From: Caenorhabditis remanei
Lineage: Eukaryota; Nematoda; Chromadorea; Rhabditida; Rhabditidae
Direction of reading: 5' to 3'
NCBI RefSeq assembly: GCF_010183535.1
Contig: NC_071332.1
Coordinates: forward strand, 19,654,001-19,718,000
Length of the DNA: 64,000 bases
Of this stretch, positions 32,088 to 42,455 are shown in pieces. The notes under the pieces were generated by a model. That model was not told the origin of the DNA. It did no database searches and saw only the letters and a list, made by a program, of their open reading frames with translations. Numbering within the stretch: the first letter of the stretch is position 1; each line of letters begins with the position of its first letter. A program made the position numbers and the translations under genes.

Positions 32088-33450
32088 TCACATCCAAGTA
32101 TTATTTTTATCCACAAAATGATTTGGAAGATAGGGATGATAGAATTTCGAGACAAACAGCAGCAAAATTACAGATGACAGAAGGTAGCATGCAGCAGCAC
32201 CCCAATTGAGATATATCGAGATTCCGAACTGAAAGAAATTAATTGAAATTGGGAAGAAAAAAGCTTTTTTTAATTACTAGATTTCAGAATTCCTAGATTC
32301 CTGAATTCCTAGATTCCTGAATTCTTAGATTTCTAAATTCCTAGATTTCCCGAATTCCCAGGATTTCTAAAATGCTAGACTTCTGAATTTTTAGATTCCT
32401 GAAATTTCTAGATTCCTGAATTCCTAGATTCCACAATTTCTGAAATTCCGAAGTTCTGTACTTCTAGTGGTCTGAATTCCCAGATTCCCTGAATTCCTAA
32501 ATTCCGGAATATCCAGATTCCTGAATTTATGAATTTTTGAATTTCCTTACCGTAAGCTTCCCATGACCCTTCAAATGACAGCATATACCCTCATCGAACA
32601 ACACAAATGCACCAAGAATGATCAGTCCATTGAAAAATGTAAAAATCATGAGGACTATAAAGAATACCCGATTCAAATAGGTAAATCCACGTCGTTCCAG
32701 ATGGAATCTGAAAGATTTTTGTGAATTGTTTTATATTTCATTCAAAAAACTTACACGAATATCAGAGAAAACGCTAACAGGAGAATACCAACGCCTATAG
32801 ATGCAGCCATCATGATGAATGTCCATAACGCCCATGTCTCAGAGGTTAGGTAGTTCTGAAATTGATTATTCAAAACTTTTTAAGTGGACTGTGGTCTTAT
32901 TTGACGCGGTTTGACTCGCTGATTCCAAAAATATTCGTTTCATAGCTATACGTCAAAATTCCGCAGAGTTACAACCATTTTTGTGGCATGATGAAAAAAA
33001 ATCAGCGGAATAACGGAGCATCGTACTGGCACTATATTTTCAATTGCTGTAAAATTTGATCATGATTATAGTCATTCGACGCGTCTTGACTTGCTGATTT
33101 CAAAAATATAAGTTTCATGGGTCTCGACGCGATATTGACTGAGTTACGGTAGATTCAGTGAAATTTTGGATTTTCAACAATTTTTGAAAATTTTCGAAAA
33201 CCTCTAACTTTGTCATTTTCCGACAGTTTTTGTCGATTTTAGACTCAAAATGTGCAGAATCATCTAAATTTTTCATAAAAATACAAAAATATCCAAAAAA
33301 TCGTACCCCTTCATATGGAGCTATTCCCAATCCATCGTTTGTCCATTGCGGCAGAAAAGTGGAGACACAATCTATCGCTAGCCCAAATAATAGTCCCAGA
33401 AATGCAGGGAGGATGATTGGGTGGGGACATTTTTTGAAAATAACTAGCAT
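32088..33450 (-). CDS. Four-span claudin/Clc-like membrane protein
   Basis: Four exons (33450-33307, 32855-32755, 32707-32551, 32228-32088) join in frame to 180 residues. Four hydrophobic spans are evident: about 11-33 (ILPAFLGLLFGLAIDCVSTF), 60-82 (TFIMMAASIGVGILLLAFSL), 95-117 (VFFIVLMIFTFFNGLIILGA) and 136-160 (AAACYLLSSVILLLFVSKFY). Short N-terminus, one moderate first loop and FHLERRGFTYLNR between spans 2 and 3 are typical of the PMP22/claudin superfamily and nematode Clc-like (PF07062) proteins. The first loop lacks the vertebrate W-GLW-C-C signature. Such proteins sit in the plasma membrane as junction or channel-regulating components; the exact role is unknown. An ATG 84 bp upstream is in frame but less likely as start. 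Confidence 0.82.
32275..32540 (-). repeat. Inverted copy of the GAATCTAGGAATTC tandem repeat
   Basis: Units such as CTAGATTCCTGAATTCCTAG fill the third intron of the Clc-like gene. Same unit, opposite orientation to 31320-31560. Confidence 0.8.
32895..33230 (-). repeat. Dispersed repeat family C, copy 3 (inverted, intronic)
   Basis: Complement of the copy at 30232-30570: GACGCGTCTTGACTTGCTGA, CGCGATATTGACTGAGTTAC and TCAAAATTCCGCAGAGTTAC are recognisable. It lies in the first intron of the Clc-like gene. Confidence 0.7.
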
Positions 33451-34274
33451 ATTATTTGGAAAGTGTAGAATGGAATAGGGTGTGGAATAATTGGGTGTGA
33501 GGAGAAAGGAAAGGAAAACTGATAGCAATACCAATTAAAATGTTTATAGATGTTATTAAATCTGTTTGCAAGCGCTTTTGAGTTTGTTATTTTGAAATTT
33601 TTGAGAAATTTTAATATAATGAGTTTGGAGAACAAAGGAGAATTATAACTCGACTACTTTCCGCTACAGTTGCGCAGCTTTCACAGGTTTTGCAACAGTG
33701 ACGCGACAAGATTGCTACAGTTCCACCGCAATTACGACAAATCAGAGCTTATGCAAAAGTTATACAGCTTTAACGGTATTGCGGCCGATTCCTCCCTTGT
33801 TTTTGGGGGATGCACCAGTTGTGCAACAATTTCACAACAGTAGCGCTGCAACTGTATATTCGCTTTAATGCAAATTGGACTTTGGCTGCATTTTTCATTT
33901 TTCCCAATGATCATTTCTTGTCTAGTAGACAAGTTTTATTATTTCTTTCAAGTTATTTTTACTCTATTTTTAAAAATATATTTTTTCACAAGAAGAATTT
34001 GTATCTGGATGGCTAAAACGAGCCCCACAAAAGCAGTTCGGAAGTTAAACAAAAGGTTGGTGGTTTTGAAGGAATCCCTTTATCCTTACTTTTATTATTG
34101 ACTTTCAGAAGACCAGAATAGGTGCAACAATGTAGCTGATCAACAAAAATTTGACTATTCGATAAAAAAGTTGTATTCTAATAAAATCTTATCATTTGGA
34201 TTGTTCTGGAAAATTTGAAAAGATATAACGGAATCCCGTGAAATCAAATTAAAAACTAAAAAATGAATACATAA
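33451..34274. other. Intergenic DNA between Clc-like and F-box genes
   Basis: Around 33650-33860 are CAACAGT/GCAACTGT words and GCTACAGTTG. Open frames at 33810-34101 lack splice or family support. Confidence 0.45.
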
Positions 34275-34485
34275 TTCAGATCTTCCTTTTTGAAGTCGCC
34301 AACTCTTTTGTACGATTACTCTCTAGAAAAGGTATATTATTTTTGAATGGACAGCTCAAAAATTGCACTTGGGTCGATTTGAGGGAGAAATGGCATTGAC
34401 GTTATGTAACTTGCTAGAGTGTACCACTACAGAAAAATTGTTAACTACAGAAATGAAGTTCTACTTTTGATCTAAAAAAAAGGTG
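34275..34485. repeat. Palindromic repeat family A, copy 5
   Basis: Shorter copy with GAAGTCGCCAACTCTTTTGT, TGACAGCTC-type centre and AAAAATTGTTAACTACAGAA. A half element also lies at about 35857-35915 (TCCGTACATAAAAGTTGTC). Confidence 0.65.
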
Positions 34486-34564
34486 GATTCTCACCTTTCT
34501 GATTTGTTCCTAATCCTTGAAAAAAAAGCATTTCCGACTATAACGTAGTCCGCCGAATCATTTT

Positions 34565-34571
34565 TGATAAG
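34565..34571 (+). promoter_or_regulatory. TGATAAG GATA-type site before F-box gene
   Basis: TTGATAAGGATAAG, 90 bp upstream of the ATG at 34661. Equivalent sites precede the paralogues at 36220 (36131-36137), 38747 (38674-38680) and, in complement, 41974 and 43522. Confidence 0.5.
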
Positions 34572-34660
34572 GATAAGAGTGAGATTAGTGTTTGTTACCA
34601 CTCATTCTCTCTCTTTTTTTTTTATTTCAGAATCATTTCAATCAACTTTTCCTCTTCAGA

Positions 34661-35775
34661 ATGTCTTCCGAACCGTCCTTACTGCAAATGCCAGATATCG
34701 TACTCACAGAAATTGTCAAGAAGTGTGATTATCCATCTATGTAAGTTGAAGCTTTCGAATCTTTTGAATCCCATTTTTGCTCATCTAAAACAGACTCACC
34801 ATTCTCACACCTTCATCTTTTTATTGTTCATTTTCAGACAATCACTGCGAAAGGTGTGTCGTGACCTCCGGAATATAGTTGAAGATGTCAACCCGGAATT
34901 CCATTTTACAGATGTTTATATCATGCATACATTATATCTGATTTTAACCTTCAACAATACGGAATGTATAATTTACCCAGAAGGAAAGAGAGTGTCAATT
35001 TGCTACAAAAACAATGGATTGAATTGCATTGTGTTTATGTTGAAACCAATTTGGAACGAACCTGATCCTTTAGTCAACACAAATTCCATCGACCGCTTCT
35101 GCGCCGACTTTGCAATTGCCATGAGCTCAGAAAAATCAATAATTCAAAAACTTGCTGTGAATTTATCAACTCCAGAAGACGAATCGATCTGTAATGACCA
35201 TGCATATCTTGTAAAAAGCTTAAAATCAAAAATTTCGCTTCTCAAAGTGCAAAAACTCGAGTTGTCTCTCAGAAAGAACTCGCATATCATTGATTTTCTG
35301 CAACTTCTCGATCCGAATTATTTGCAAACTATCCAAATAACTAGTTTTTCTGAAGAGGAACCACTAGCGGATATCGATCGAATCTCTAAGCTGGAACAGT
35401 TCAAAAAAGCAAAGGAACTGGTTGTTCATTTGCATTTTATCACTACTCCCTTCGAATATTTCAGTCATTTCGAGAAAGTGACAGTTTGGTATAGAACTGT
35501 CACTATGGATATGTTGAGATCATTGGCACAGGTTTGTCCGGATGTCCAGATGTCTGACTTATTGATTGTTTCAGATGATCTTCACATCTTCTAATCTTCA
35601 GTCTTTCACATTTTATTCTTTGAACTGTGATCGAGAATTTATAATCAGCTGTTTTGGGCCGCCAATTAACCCATTGTCCTCTAAATGGGTTCTGATGCTT
35701 TCAGGGAGTGAGGATGTGATAACAGTAGAGAATTTTATGGGTTATTTTACGTTTGCGAAGAAGAAGAAAAATTGA
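34661..35775 (+). CDS. F-box/FTH protein, LLQMPD subfamily
   Basis: Exons 34661-34740, 34838-35531 and 35575-35775 (about 324 residues). First exon is 80 nt as in all members of this subfamily. F-box: SLLQMPDIVLTEIVKKCDYP then IQSLRKVCRDLRNIVEDV. FTH-like part: FLQLLDPNYLQTIQI ... LEQFKKAKELVVHL ... YFSHFEKVTVWYRTVTMDML. Last exon MIFTSSNLQSFTFYSLN ... CFGPP ... WVLMLSGSEDV ... KKKKN; the lysine-rich end is shared. Start codon follows CTCTTCAG by one base, consistent with SL trans-splicing. Second intron is 43 nt. Confidence 0.88.
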
Positions 35776-36219
35776 TAAGGCTAATTTGTCTCGAATAAAT
35801 TTTTTAATGAAACTTTCTTTGGTTCACAATTTGGTTTGTTCTGAAACGCGCGAAAATCCGTACATAAAAGTTGTCAACTACAAGAATAAAGCTCTACTCT
35901 TGATCCGTATGATCCATTTAAATTTCACTTTGTAAGATTATAAATGAAAAGATAATACATATTAAGTTGGTGACATACATCGACTAAATATGCTTATTTG
36001 GGAAAGAGGAAAAATGTTGTTTGCAATAATGTATTGTACGAACCTTTCTGATGTGTTCATGTTTAAAAAATTCCGACTATAGTGTAGTTTGATTTATTTA
36101 CATACAACAAATTTTCCTGCCAATTTTTTTTGATAAGGAATCGTTAGGTCGTGTTGTCCCTCTCTCTCTCTCTTCCTTTTTCATTTCTTCCTTATTTCGA
36201 TCAATTTTTCAGTTTCCGA
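35776..36219. other. Spacer and promoter between F-box genes
   Basis: Contains a half copy of repeat family A at 35857-35915 and a TGATAAG site at 36131-36137 followed by CTCTCTCTCTC. Confidence 0.5.
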
Positions 36220-37315
36220 ATGTCTTTCGAGCCGTTTTTATTGCAAATGCCAGATGTTGCACTAAATGAGATTGTCAAGAAGTGTGATTATGTTTCTATG
36301 TAAGTAAAATTCTCCTGAATCCTATTTCCAACCTACATTTCCAGACAATCCCTTCGAAAAGTATGTAGAGATCTTCGGAATTTCATTGAAGACAACAAAC
36401 CGCAGTACGATTTCACCAACATTTCTATCAAGCTTGGTGCATTCCATCTTTATTCATATTTCAACGGTCCGGCCAATGTTTGGGAACTCCCACCTGTAAA
36501 AAAAGTGACAATACACTACAAAACTGATCGATGGAATTGCACAGTATCCCTGAAGAAACCAAGTCGTCGGCGTTCTAAGCTTCTACGCGACACCAATTTT
36601 GTCGAGTGCTTCTGTCGCGACTTTGCAATTGCTATAAGATCACAAAAATCAATTATTCAAAACTTCTATATGAGTTTATCAGATCTAAACAACCGACCGC
36701 GTCTGGCAGGTCCTGCTGAAGACTTGATGAGAAATTTAAGAAATTTAAAATCAGGAGAAAATTTCCTTCTGAAAGTTAGAAATGCTGAGTTATTAACCAG
36801 TGAGCCCTCGCGGATCGTCGATTTTCTGCAACTTCTCGACCCAAACCACCTGGAAACTATTAAAATAAGTGGAGATTGCTTTATGAATGAATTGACGGAA
36901 ATCACTGAAATTTGTCAGCTGGAACAATTCAAAAAAGCAAAGGAACTGGAAATTTCATCGTATTTTATCACTACTCCCGTCGAATGTTTCAGTCATTTCG
37001 AGAAAGTGGCCGTTTGGTATAGAGGTGTCTCCGTGGAAATGTTGAGATCATTGAAACAGGTTTGTCCGGATGTCCGACAAATTGAAAAACGTGTTTCAGA
37101 TGTTCATCACATCTTCTAACCTATCTTCATTCTCGATTCAAGAAGCACATTGTGGTCAAAACTTGATAACCAGTTGTTTTGGACCGCCTGATGTACGAAT
37201 ATCAACTGAGAGAACCTTTAAGTGGGTTTTGATGATTCCAGAGAGCGAAGATGTGATAATAGTGGAAAAGAAGGAGCCGTTTCGTGTGAAGTTTGAGAGG
37301 AAAAAGAAGATTTGA
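36220..37315 (+). CDS. F-box/FTH protein, LLQMPD subfamily
   Basis: Exons 36220-36299, 36345-37059 and 37100-37315 (about 336 residues). F-box: FLLQMPDVALNEIVKKCDYV then IQSLRKVCRDLRNFIEDNKP. Middle part has a longer insertion (GPANVWELPPVKKVTIHYKT) than its neighbours. FTH-like part includes FLQLLDPNHLETIKISGDCF and EYFSHFEK-type CFSHFEKVAVWYRGVS. Much of exon 2 is close to the minus-strand damaged copy at 41141-41974 (NAELLTSEPSRIVDFLQLLD against NAELFTSEPSRIVDFLQLLD), marking a recent duplication. Confidence 0.88.
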
Positions 37316-37770
37316 AGGCACTACCATTGACCAAAAATACTTTTTGTAAATAAATATTCAGTTTGCTATTATGAAAATTTACTTTAAAAAACTCACGCTC
37401 ACTTATAAGACCAACAAAACAAGACAGTTTATAAACAACCGAACTATTTTAAGCCTAAGTCTCCAGGTTTGCTATAGCTTCTTATCTGATTAGAAATCTG
37501 CATGCTAAATAAACAGATAACCACCCGGAACAGAACTGTCCAATATAGAACTGGTACGAATCAGAACTATTTCGACCGGTTCTGATAAGCGCTGGTGCCT
37601 GTGTCCCGGTGTACATATACTATGACGTTTCCGCTCACAAATAGAGATGCAGACCGAAAATATGGTGAAATATTGTTGAATGACTCCCATTTTAAGGCAA
37701 AAATTATGGTGAAATAGTTATTGTTGAACATTTTTTGGTATTTCAAAACACTTTTTGAGTTTTCAGAGTC
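37316..37770. other. Spacer upstream of the F-box-less gene
   Basis: Holds AACAGAACTGTCCAATATAGAACTGG-type words shared with upstream regions near 38605, 42105 and 43670 (CAGTTCTG / GAACTGGTACGAATC), evidently duplicated flanks. No gene. Confidence 0.45.
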
Positions 37771-38509
37771 ATGCTGAAATATCTTGTTATAAGTTTGCTG
37801 GATAGACTATGGCCTGCATTCAATTTCCTGACTTTTCATGTTTTTGAGAGGTAAGTTAACCTACAGTACCCCAGAATGCTTAAAATCCAATTCCAGAGAT
37901 CCCACTCTCGACCCATCGCCTCCTCCTCCAGATAACTCCATTTTGATTGTGGTCACCCATGACATCATATCTTATTGTCACGGACCGAAACCTATCATTG
38001 AGTATAGAAGATTTCAAAACGGATGTATAAAGACTGTCAATCTATGGTTCAAAAATGAACAAAGATGGATGGAAAATGTGGATTTCGTCACGGTGTTTTG
38101 TGAGGATTTCTGGAAGTTTGCGGATCAGGAAGAAGTATTGGATAACTTGAATCTGAAATTCTCAGGAGACTATGAGATGGAACGGTTTTCTGCCAAATTC
38201 CTGGAAAAGTTCCGTCACATTTTGGTATCTAGACCCCCTCTGAAGACCCGCCGAGTCCGATTGGAAGTGTTCAATGAAGAGAATCTTATGTCAATTCTGC
38301 CGTATTTGGATTCAGAAGCTCTCGAGACAATCTTCATAATCGATGCGTTGCGGAGAATGAAAAAATTGGAAATTGATAAGCTGGTGGTATTGGATCAATG
38401 GAAGAAAGCAGAGGAATTGGAGATACAGTCATTTTCTGTGGATTCTGGAGAGGATATGAATAATTTTAGACATTTTAAGAAGGTTTTAGTGGATTTTAAG
38501 AGTGTTTGA
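37771..38509 (+). CDS. FTH-type protein lacking a recognisable F-box
   Basis: Two exons (37771-37850, 37897-38509) give about 230 residues. The first exon is 80 nt and ends in phase 2, exactly like the subfamily, but encodes a hydrophobic MLKYLVISLLDRLWPAFNFL instead of an F-box start. The second exon opens with DPTLDPSPPPPDNS in place of QSLRKVCRDLRNF. FTH-like features remain: LMSILPYLDSEALETIFIID, LDQWKKAEELEIQSFSV, NNFRHFKKVLVDFKSV. The usual third exon is absent; the frame stops at 38509. The start follows TTTTCAGAGTC, an acceptor typical of trans-splicing. Either an F-box-independent FTH protein or a decaying copy with an open frame. Confidence 0.65.
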
Positions 38510-38653
38510 TGGAATAAACTTGATTCAAGTTACATATTTAAACTATATTTTCAATCAATCTTGTATCATTTCATTTTCCAAAATACGATATTTGTTTTAT
38601 GACCATTCCAGTTCGCGCCAGTTCCGGAGTAGTTTAATATGTTTACATTTTCC

Positions 38654-38680
38654 CCGCCCGAAACATTTTTTTTTGATAAG
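38654..38680 (+). promoter_or_regulatory. Conserved CCCGCCCGAAACATTT...TTGATAAG promoter block
   Basis: CCCGCCCGAAACATTTTT runs into TTTTGATAAGAAAAACGACG about 70 bp upstream of ATG 38747. The complement occurs at 43589-43615 (upstream of 43522) and, slightly diverged, at 42047-42073 (upstream of 41974). Conservation across duplicated genes in both orientations, with a GATA-factor site, supports a functional promoter element, though recent duplication alone could explain it. Confidence 0.55.
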
Positions 38681-38746
38681 AAAAACGACGGTTTCTTACC
38701 ACTTCCTAACTTCACACTTATTGAATTTTAAATTGTCATTTCAAAA

Positions 38747-39819
38747 ATGGCCTCGGAACTATCCTTACTGCAAATGCCAGATGTTGCACTAAATGAGATT
38801 GTCAAGAAGTGTGACTATATTTCTATGTAAGTTGAACATTCTGATTCAGTTTTTCCACCGATTAACATTCATTTCCAGACAAACACTCCGAAAAGTGTGT
38901 CGTGATCTCCGGAATTTTATTGAACACCTCAAACCGGACTACCAATTCACCAATGTTTCTATTGAGCTCGATCCTTATTCTCTAGAATTGACTTTCAACG
39001 ATTCTGATGATGAAGAAAAGGAAATTACGATACGCTATAGACACGATGGATCACATTGCTATGTGTCACTGGTGAAACCAAGTGGAAAGAATTCTGAGCA
39101 TCTACTCAACACCAATTACATAGACTGCTTCTGTCGCGACTTTGCAATTGCAATGAGCTCACAAAAATCAATAATTCAACAATTTACTCTTTCTCTCCCT
39201 GTTGACTTCTATATGAAAAGTAGTGCTGGAGACCTGTTGAAAAAACTAAAAGCAGGAAATTTGCTTCTGAAAGTTCGAAGTGTTGTTTTATTGACCAAGT
39301 GGACGTCAATGATTGTCCGTTTTCTACAAATTCTTGACCCAAACTACCTGGAAACTATCAAAATAGGTCGTAATGATTATTGGACAATGAAGGAAATCAC
39401 TGAAATTTGTCAGCTGGAACATTTCAAAAAAGCAAAGGAACTGGAAATTTTGCAGTCTTTTTTTTTGAATTGCCCAGTAGAAAATTTCAGTCATTTCGAG
39501 AAATTGACCGTTTGGTATATGATTGTCACCGCGGATATATTGAGATCATTGAAACAGGTTTGTCCGGATGTCTGACACTATAAAAAATGTATTTCAGATG
39601 TTCATCACATCTTCTAACCTCTCGTCTTTCTCAATTCAAATCTCGCACAACAAGTGTTATCGAAGCTTGATAACCAGTTGTTTTGGACCGCCTGATGAGC
39701 AACTATCAACTAAGAGCACCATTAGATGGTTGCTGATAATTCCAGGGAGTGAAGATGTGATAATAGTGGAAAAGAAGAAGACGGATCATGTGAAGTTTGA
39801 GAGGAAGAAGAAGAATTGA
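38747..39819 (+). CDS. F-box/FTH protein, LLQMPD subfamily
   Basis: Exons 38747-38826, 38879-39557 and 39598-39819 (about 326 residues). F-box: SLLQMPDVALNEIVKKCDYI then IQTLRKVCRDLRNFIEHLKP. Close paralogue of the minus-strand gene 42456-43522: they share YQFTNVSIELD, DLLKKLKAGNLLLKVR against DLLKKLKSENLLLKVR, and FLQILDPNYLETIKIG. Last exon MFITSSNLSSFSIQ ... CFGPPDEQLST ... KFERKKKN. Confidence 0.88.
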
Positions 39820-40021
39820 TGATTCTAACATTGACCAAAAATACTTTTTATAAATATTGTTTGCTATTATGAAATACTTTCTTTTCAAATAATTTCCCTC
39901 GCACTTGAAGTAAATATTTGTTTTAACGAACAAACCCTCGCTGATAACACCAGCACAACCACAGTATATGAAGACGAGAGAGACATGATAAAAAAGTTAA
40001 ATTTCCCTTCATTTCAAAAAA

Positions 40022-41089
40022 ATGTCGCCTTCCCTGGTCGATATGCCGGAATTGGTGATGGAGAGGGTTCTGAAGTTTTTGGATTTCAAAGCGTGGTGCG
40101 TTGCCTTGTTGTAGTTTCAAAACGTCCTAGTTCACAATTTTCAGCTTAACGCTCCGTCATGTCTGCCGAGATCTTCGGAACTTCATAGACGACGAAGTCA
40201 ACTATTTCATGCTACCCGATTCGAAATTTTCTAAAATTACAGTAACCGTTGAGTTAAACATTATTCGCTTCAAATTCACCGGGAGTCGAGGTTCGATTTG
40301 GTTGACATATAACATCCGTGATAATATGTGCACTAGAATGTTCAACAGTCATAAAAGACTTCTGATGGATGTGGATCCGGTGAAAGTTGCTGTATGTGAC
40401 TTGGATCTAGTGTTGAGATTCCAGAAGACTACGATGAAAAGGATAATTTTTAACCTCCAAAACTCTGACTTGACAGAAAGTCTCACAAATATTCTGGAGC
40501 GTAGAAAGAGAAAAATCAAAGTGGAGTCTCTCGTAGTCCTTGCTTCTCAGCCATATCAAATTTTGTCCATTGTCGATGGCAAAGTACTGAAAGAAATCGT
40601 GATGAGACCTCACGTCGACCAGGAGGACTTCCAAATTTTGGATTTCTCGGAGATCGTGGAAACTGAGCAGTGGAAGAATGCAGAATTGCTGGACGCCAGG
40701 AATTTTATATTTCCTAATGAACATCTAAAAAATTTGACTCATTTCTCCAGAGCCAATATTTGGATGCACCGAATTTCCGTGGAGGAAATAGACTATTTGA
40801 AAAATGTGAGTGGTTTCATAGTTGCAGAACGGGGTTCTTCTTTTTTCAGCATTGTCGCAACAATATAGAAATCCGACTCCAGCAACCGGCCTCTTCTGAA
40901 GAGCTATCGATAAAATGGGGACCATCATGCCGTCGAAATGTAACTAAAGATGACTGGTATTTCCGGACTCGAGATGCTGAGAAGATTTTGAGAATTACAA
41001 ATGATGAACGGTTTCGTGATATTGTTATGAGTATCAGGAAAATGAGAGTAGGAAGTATTCCAGAAAACGCGGAAATTCTGGAATTCTGA
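40022..41089 (+). CDS. F-box/FTH protein, divergent
   Basis: Exons 40022-40095, 40145-40805 and 40850-41089 (about 324 residues). First exon is 74 nt, unlike its neighbours. F-box: SLVDMPELVMERVLKFLDFK then CLTLRHVCRDLRNFIDDEVN. FTH-like part: QILSIVDGKVLKEIVMRPHV, VETEQWKNAELLDARNFIFP, LTHFSRANIWMHRISVEEID. The YLKN ending of exon 2 and overall style are closer to the gene at 2067 than to the adjacent genes. The first donor is GTGCGT. Its stop lies 51 bp from the convergent copy at 41141. Confidence 0.86.
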
Positions 41090-41140
41090 TTGAAATTTTT
41101 CGTTGATATCAAACATTTTATTTTGAATGAATTTTTGTTA

Positions 41141-41974
41141 TTAATTATTCTTCTTCCTCTCAAACTGAACACGAGACAATTTCATCTCCACAACAATCAC
41201 ATCATCACTTCCTGGAATCATCAGAACCCATTTATCAGTATCGTGAGTGGACAGTTGTTTATCACGCGGTCCAAAACAACATATCAAATCTCGATCACAG
41301 TAGCTCAAGAATTGAATTGAGAAAGACGAGAGGTTAGGAGATGTGATGAACATCTGAAATACATTATTAGTTGTGTCAAACATTCGGACAAACCTGTTTC
41401 AATGATGTTAACATTTCTTCGGTAACACATTCGTAGGAAACAGTCACTTTTTCAAAATGACTAAAATATTCGAGGGGAGTAGTAATAAAATACGATGAAA
41501 TTTTCAGTTCCTTTGCATTTTTGAATTGTTCCAGCTGGCAGATTTCAGTGATTTTCGTCAATTCGTTCATAAAGCAATCCCCACTTATTTTAATAGTTTC
41601 CAGGTAGTTTGGGTCGAGAAGTTGCAGAAAATCAACGATCCGCGAGGGCTCACTGGTGAATAACTCAGCATTTCTAACTTTCAGAAGCGAATTTTGTGAT
41701 TTCACGTTTCTCATCACGTCTTTAGCATGAAGTTCCCAGGCATTGACGAAAAAGAATTGTTGAATTATTGATTTTTCTGAGCTCATAGCAATTGCAAAGT
41801 CGGTAGAGAAGCAGTCTATGTAATTTGTGTTCAATAGATGCTCAGAATTCCTCCCTGAATCAGAATGAAAACTGAATCAGAATGTTCAACTTACATAGAG
41901 ATATAGTCACACTTCTTGACAATCTCATTAAGTGCAACATCTGGCATTTGCAATAAGGACGGTTCCGAGGTCAT
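41141..41974 (-). pseudogene. F-box/FTH copy with internal deletion and broken frame
   Basis: Exon 1 (41974-41895) is an intact subfamily first exon (TSEPSLLQMPDVALNEIVKK). The intron then runs, through a duplicated CTGATTCAG, straight into the middle of exon 2 at about 41847 (GGAGGAATTCTGAGCATCTA), so the second F-box half and about 80 following residues are deleted. Using either CTGATTCAG as acceptor leads to a stop within about ten codons. The remainder of exon 2 (to 41394) and exon 3 (41353-41141) are open and well conserved. Best read as a recent pseudogene; a short protein from an internal ATG cannot be excluded. Confidence 0.75.
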
Positions 41975-42455
41975 TTTCGAAATGAAAATTGAAAATTCAA
42001 CCGGAATAATTGTGAAGTTAGAAAGTGGTTAGAAACCGACATTTCTCTTATCAAAGAATGTTTCGGGAGGGGGAAAGTTTGTAAACATATGAAAAAAGAC
42101 ACGCCAGAACTGGTACGAATCGGAACATACATTGATCTTTGAATATCAACGTCTAGGAGGGCGAAAAATAAAAAGGAGGGCGAAAAATAAACCTCCTCAT
42201 ATTTAAATAGAACAAACCAGAAAATATTGTAAGATTTCTTTATGAAGACCCACATGAACACACAGTGCTGACATTATAAAAGTTCTGAATCTCTTTTCAA
42301 GTTTTCCCGTGTTTCAGAACAATTCAAGTTATAAGGTTTTACTGGAACAAACTGACAAATAATAAAAATTTATTCGGAACAAGGTTTCAGTACAATCCAA
42401 ATAGTAAATCATAGAACGTTTGATAATAAAATTTATTCGGAACAAATTAGCCCTA
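41975..42455. other. Spacer between minus-strand F-box copies
   Basis: Contains the promoter block above and a short tandem GGAGGGCGAAAAATAAA (about 42155 and 42176). No gene; open frame at 41971-42261 is promoter read-through. Confidence 0.5.
42047..42073 (-). promoter_or_regulatory. Diverged GATA/CCGAAACATT promoter block
   Basis: Complement reads CCCTCCCGAAACATTCTTTGATAAGAGAA, matching the block at 38654-38680. It lies 73 bp upstream of the pseudogene start at 41974. Confidence 0.5.
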
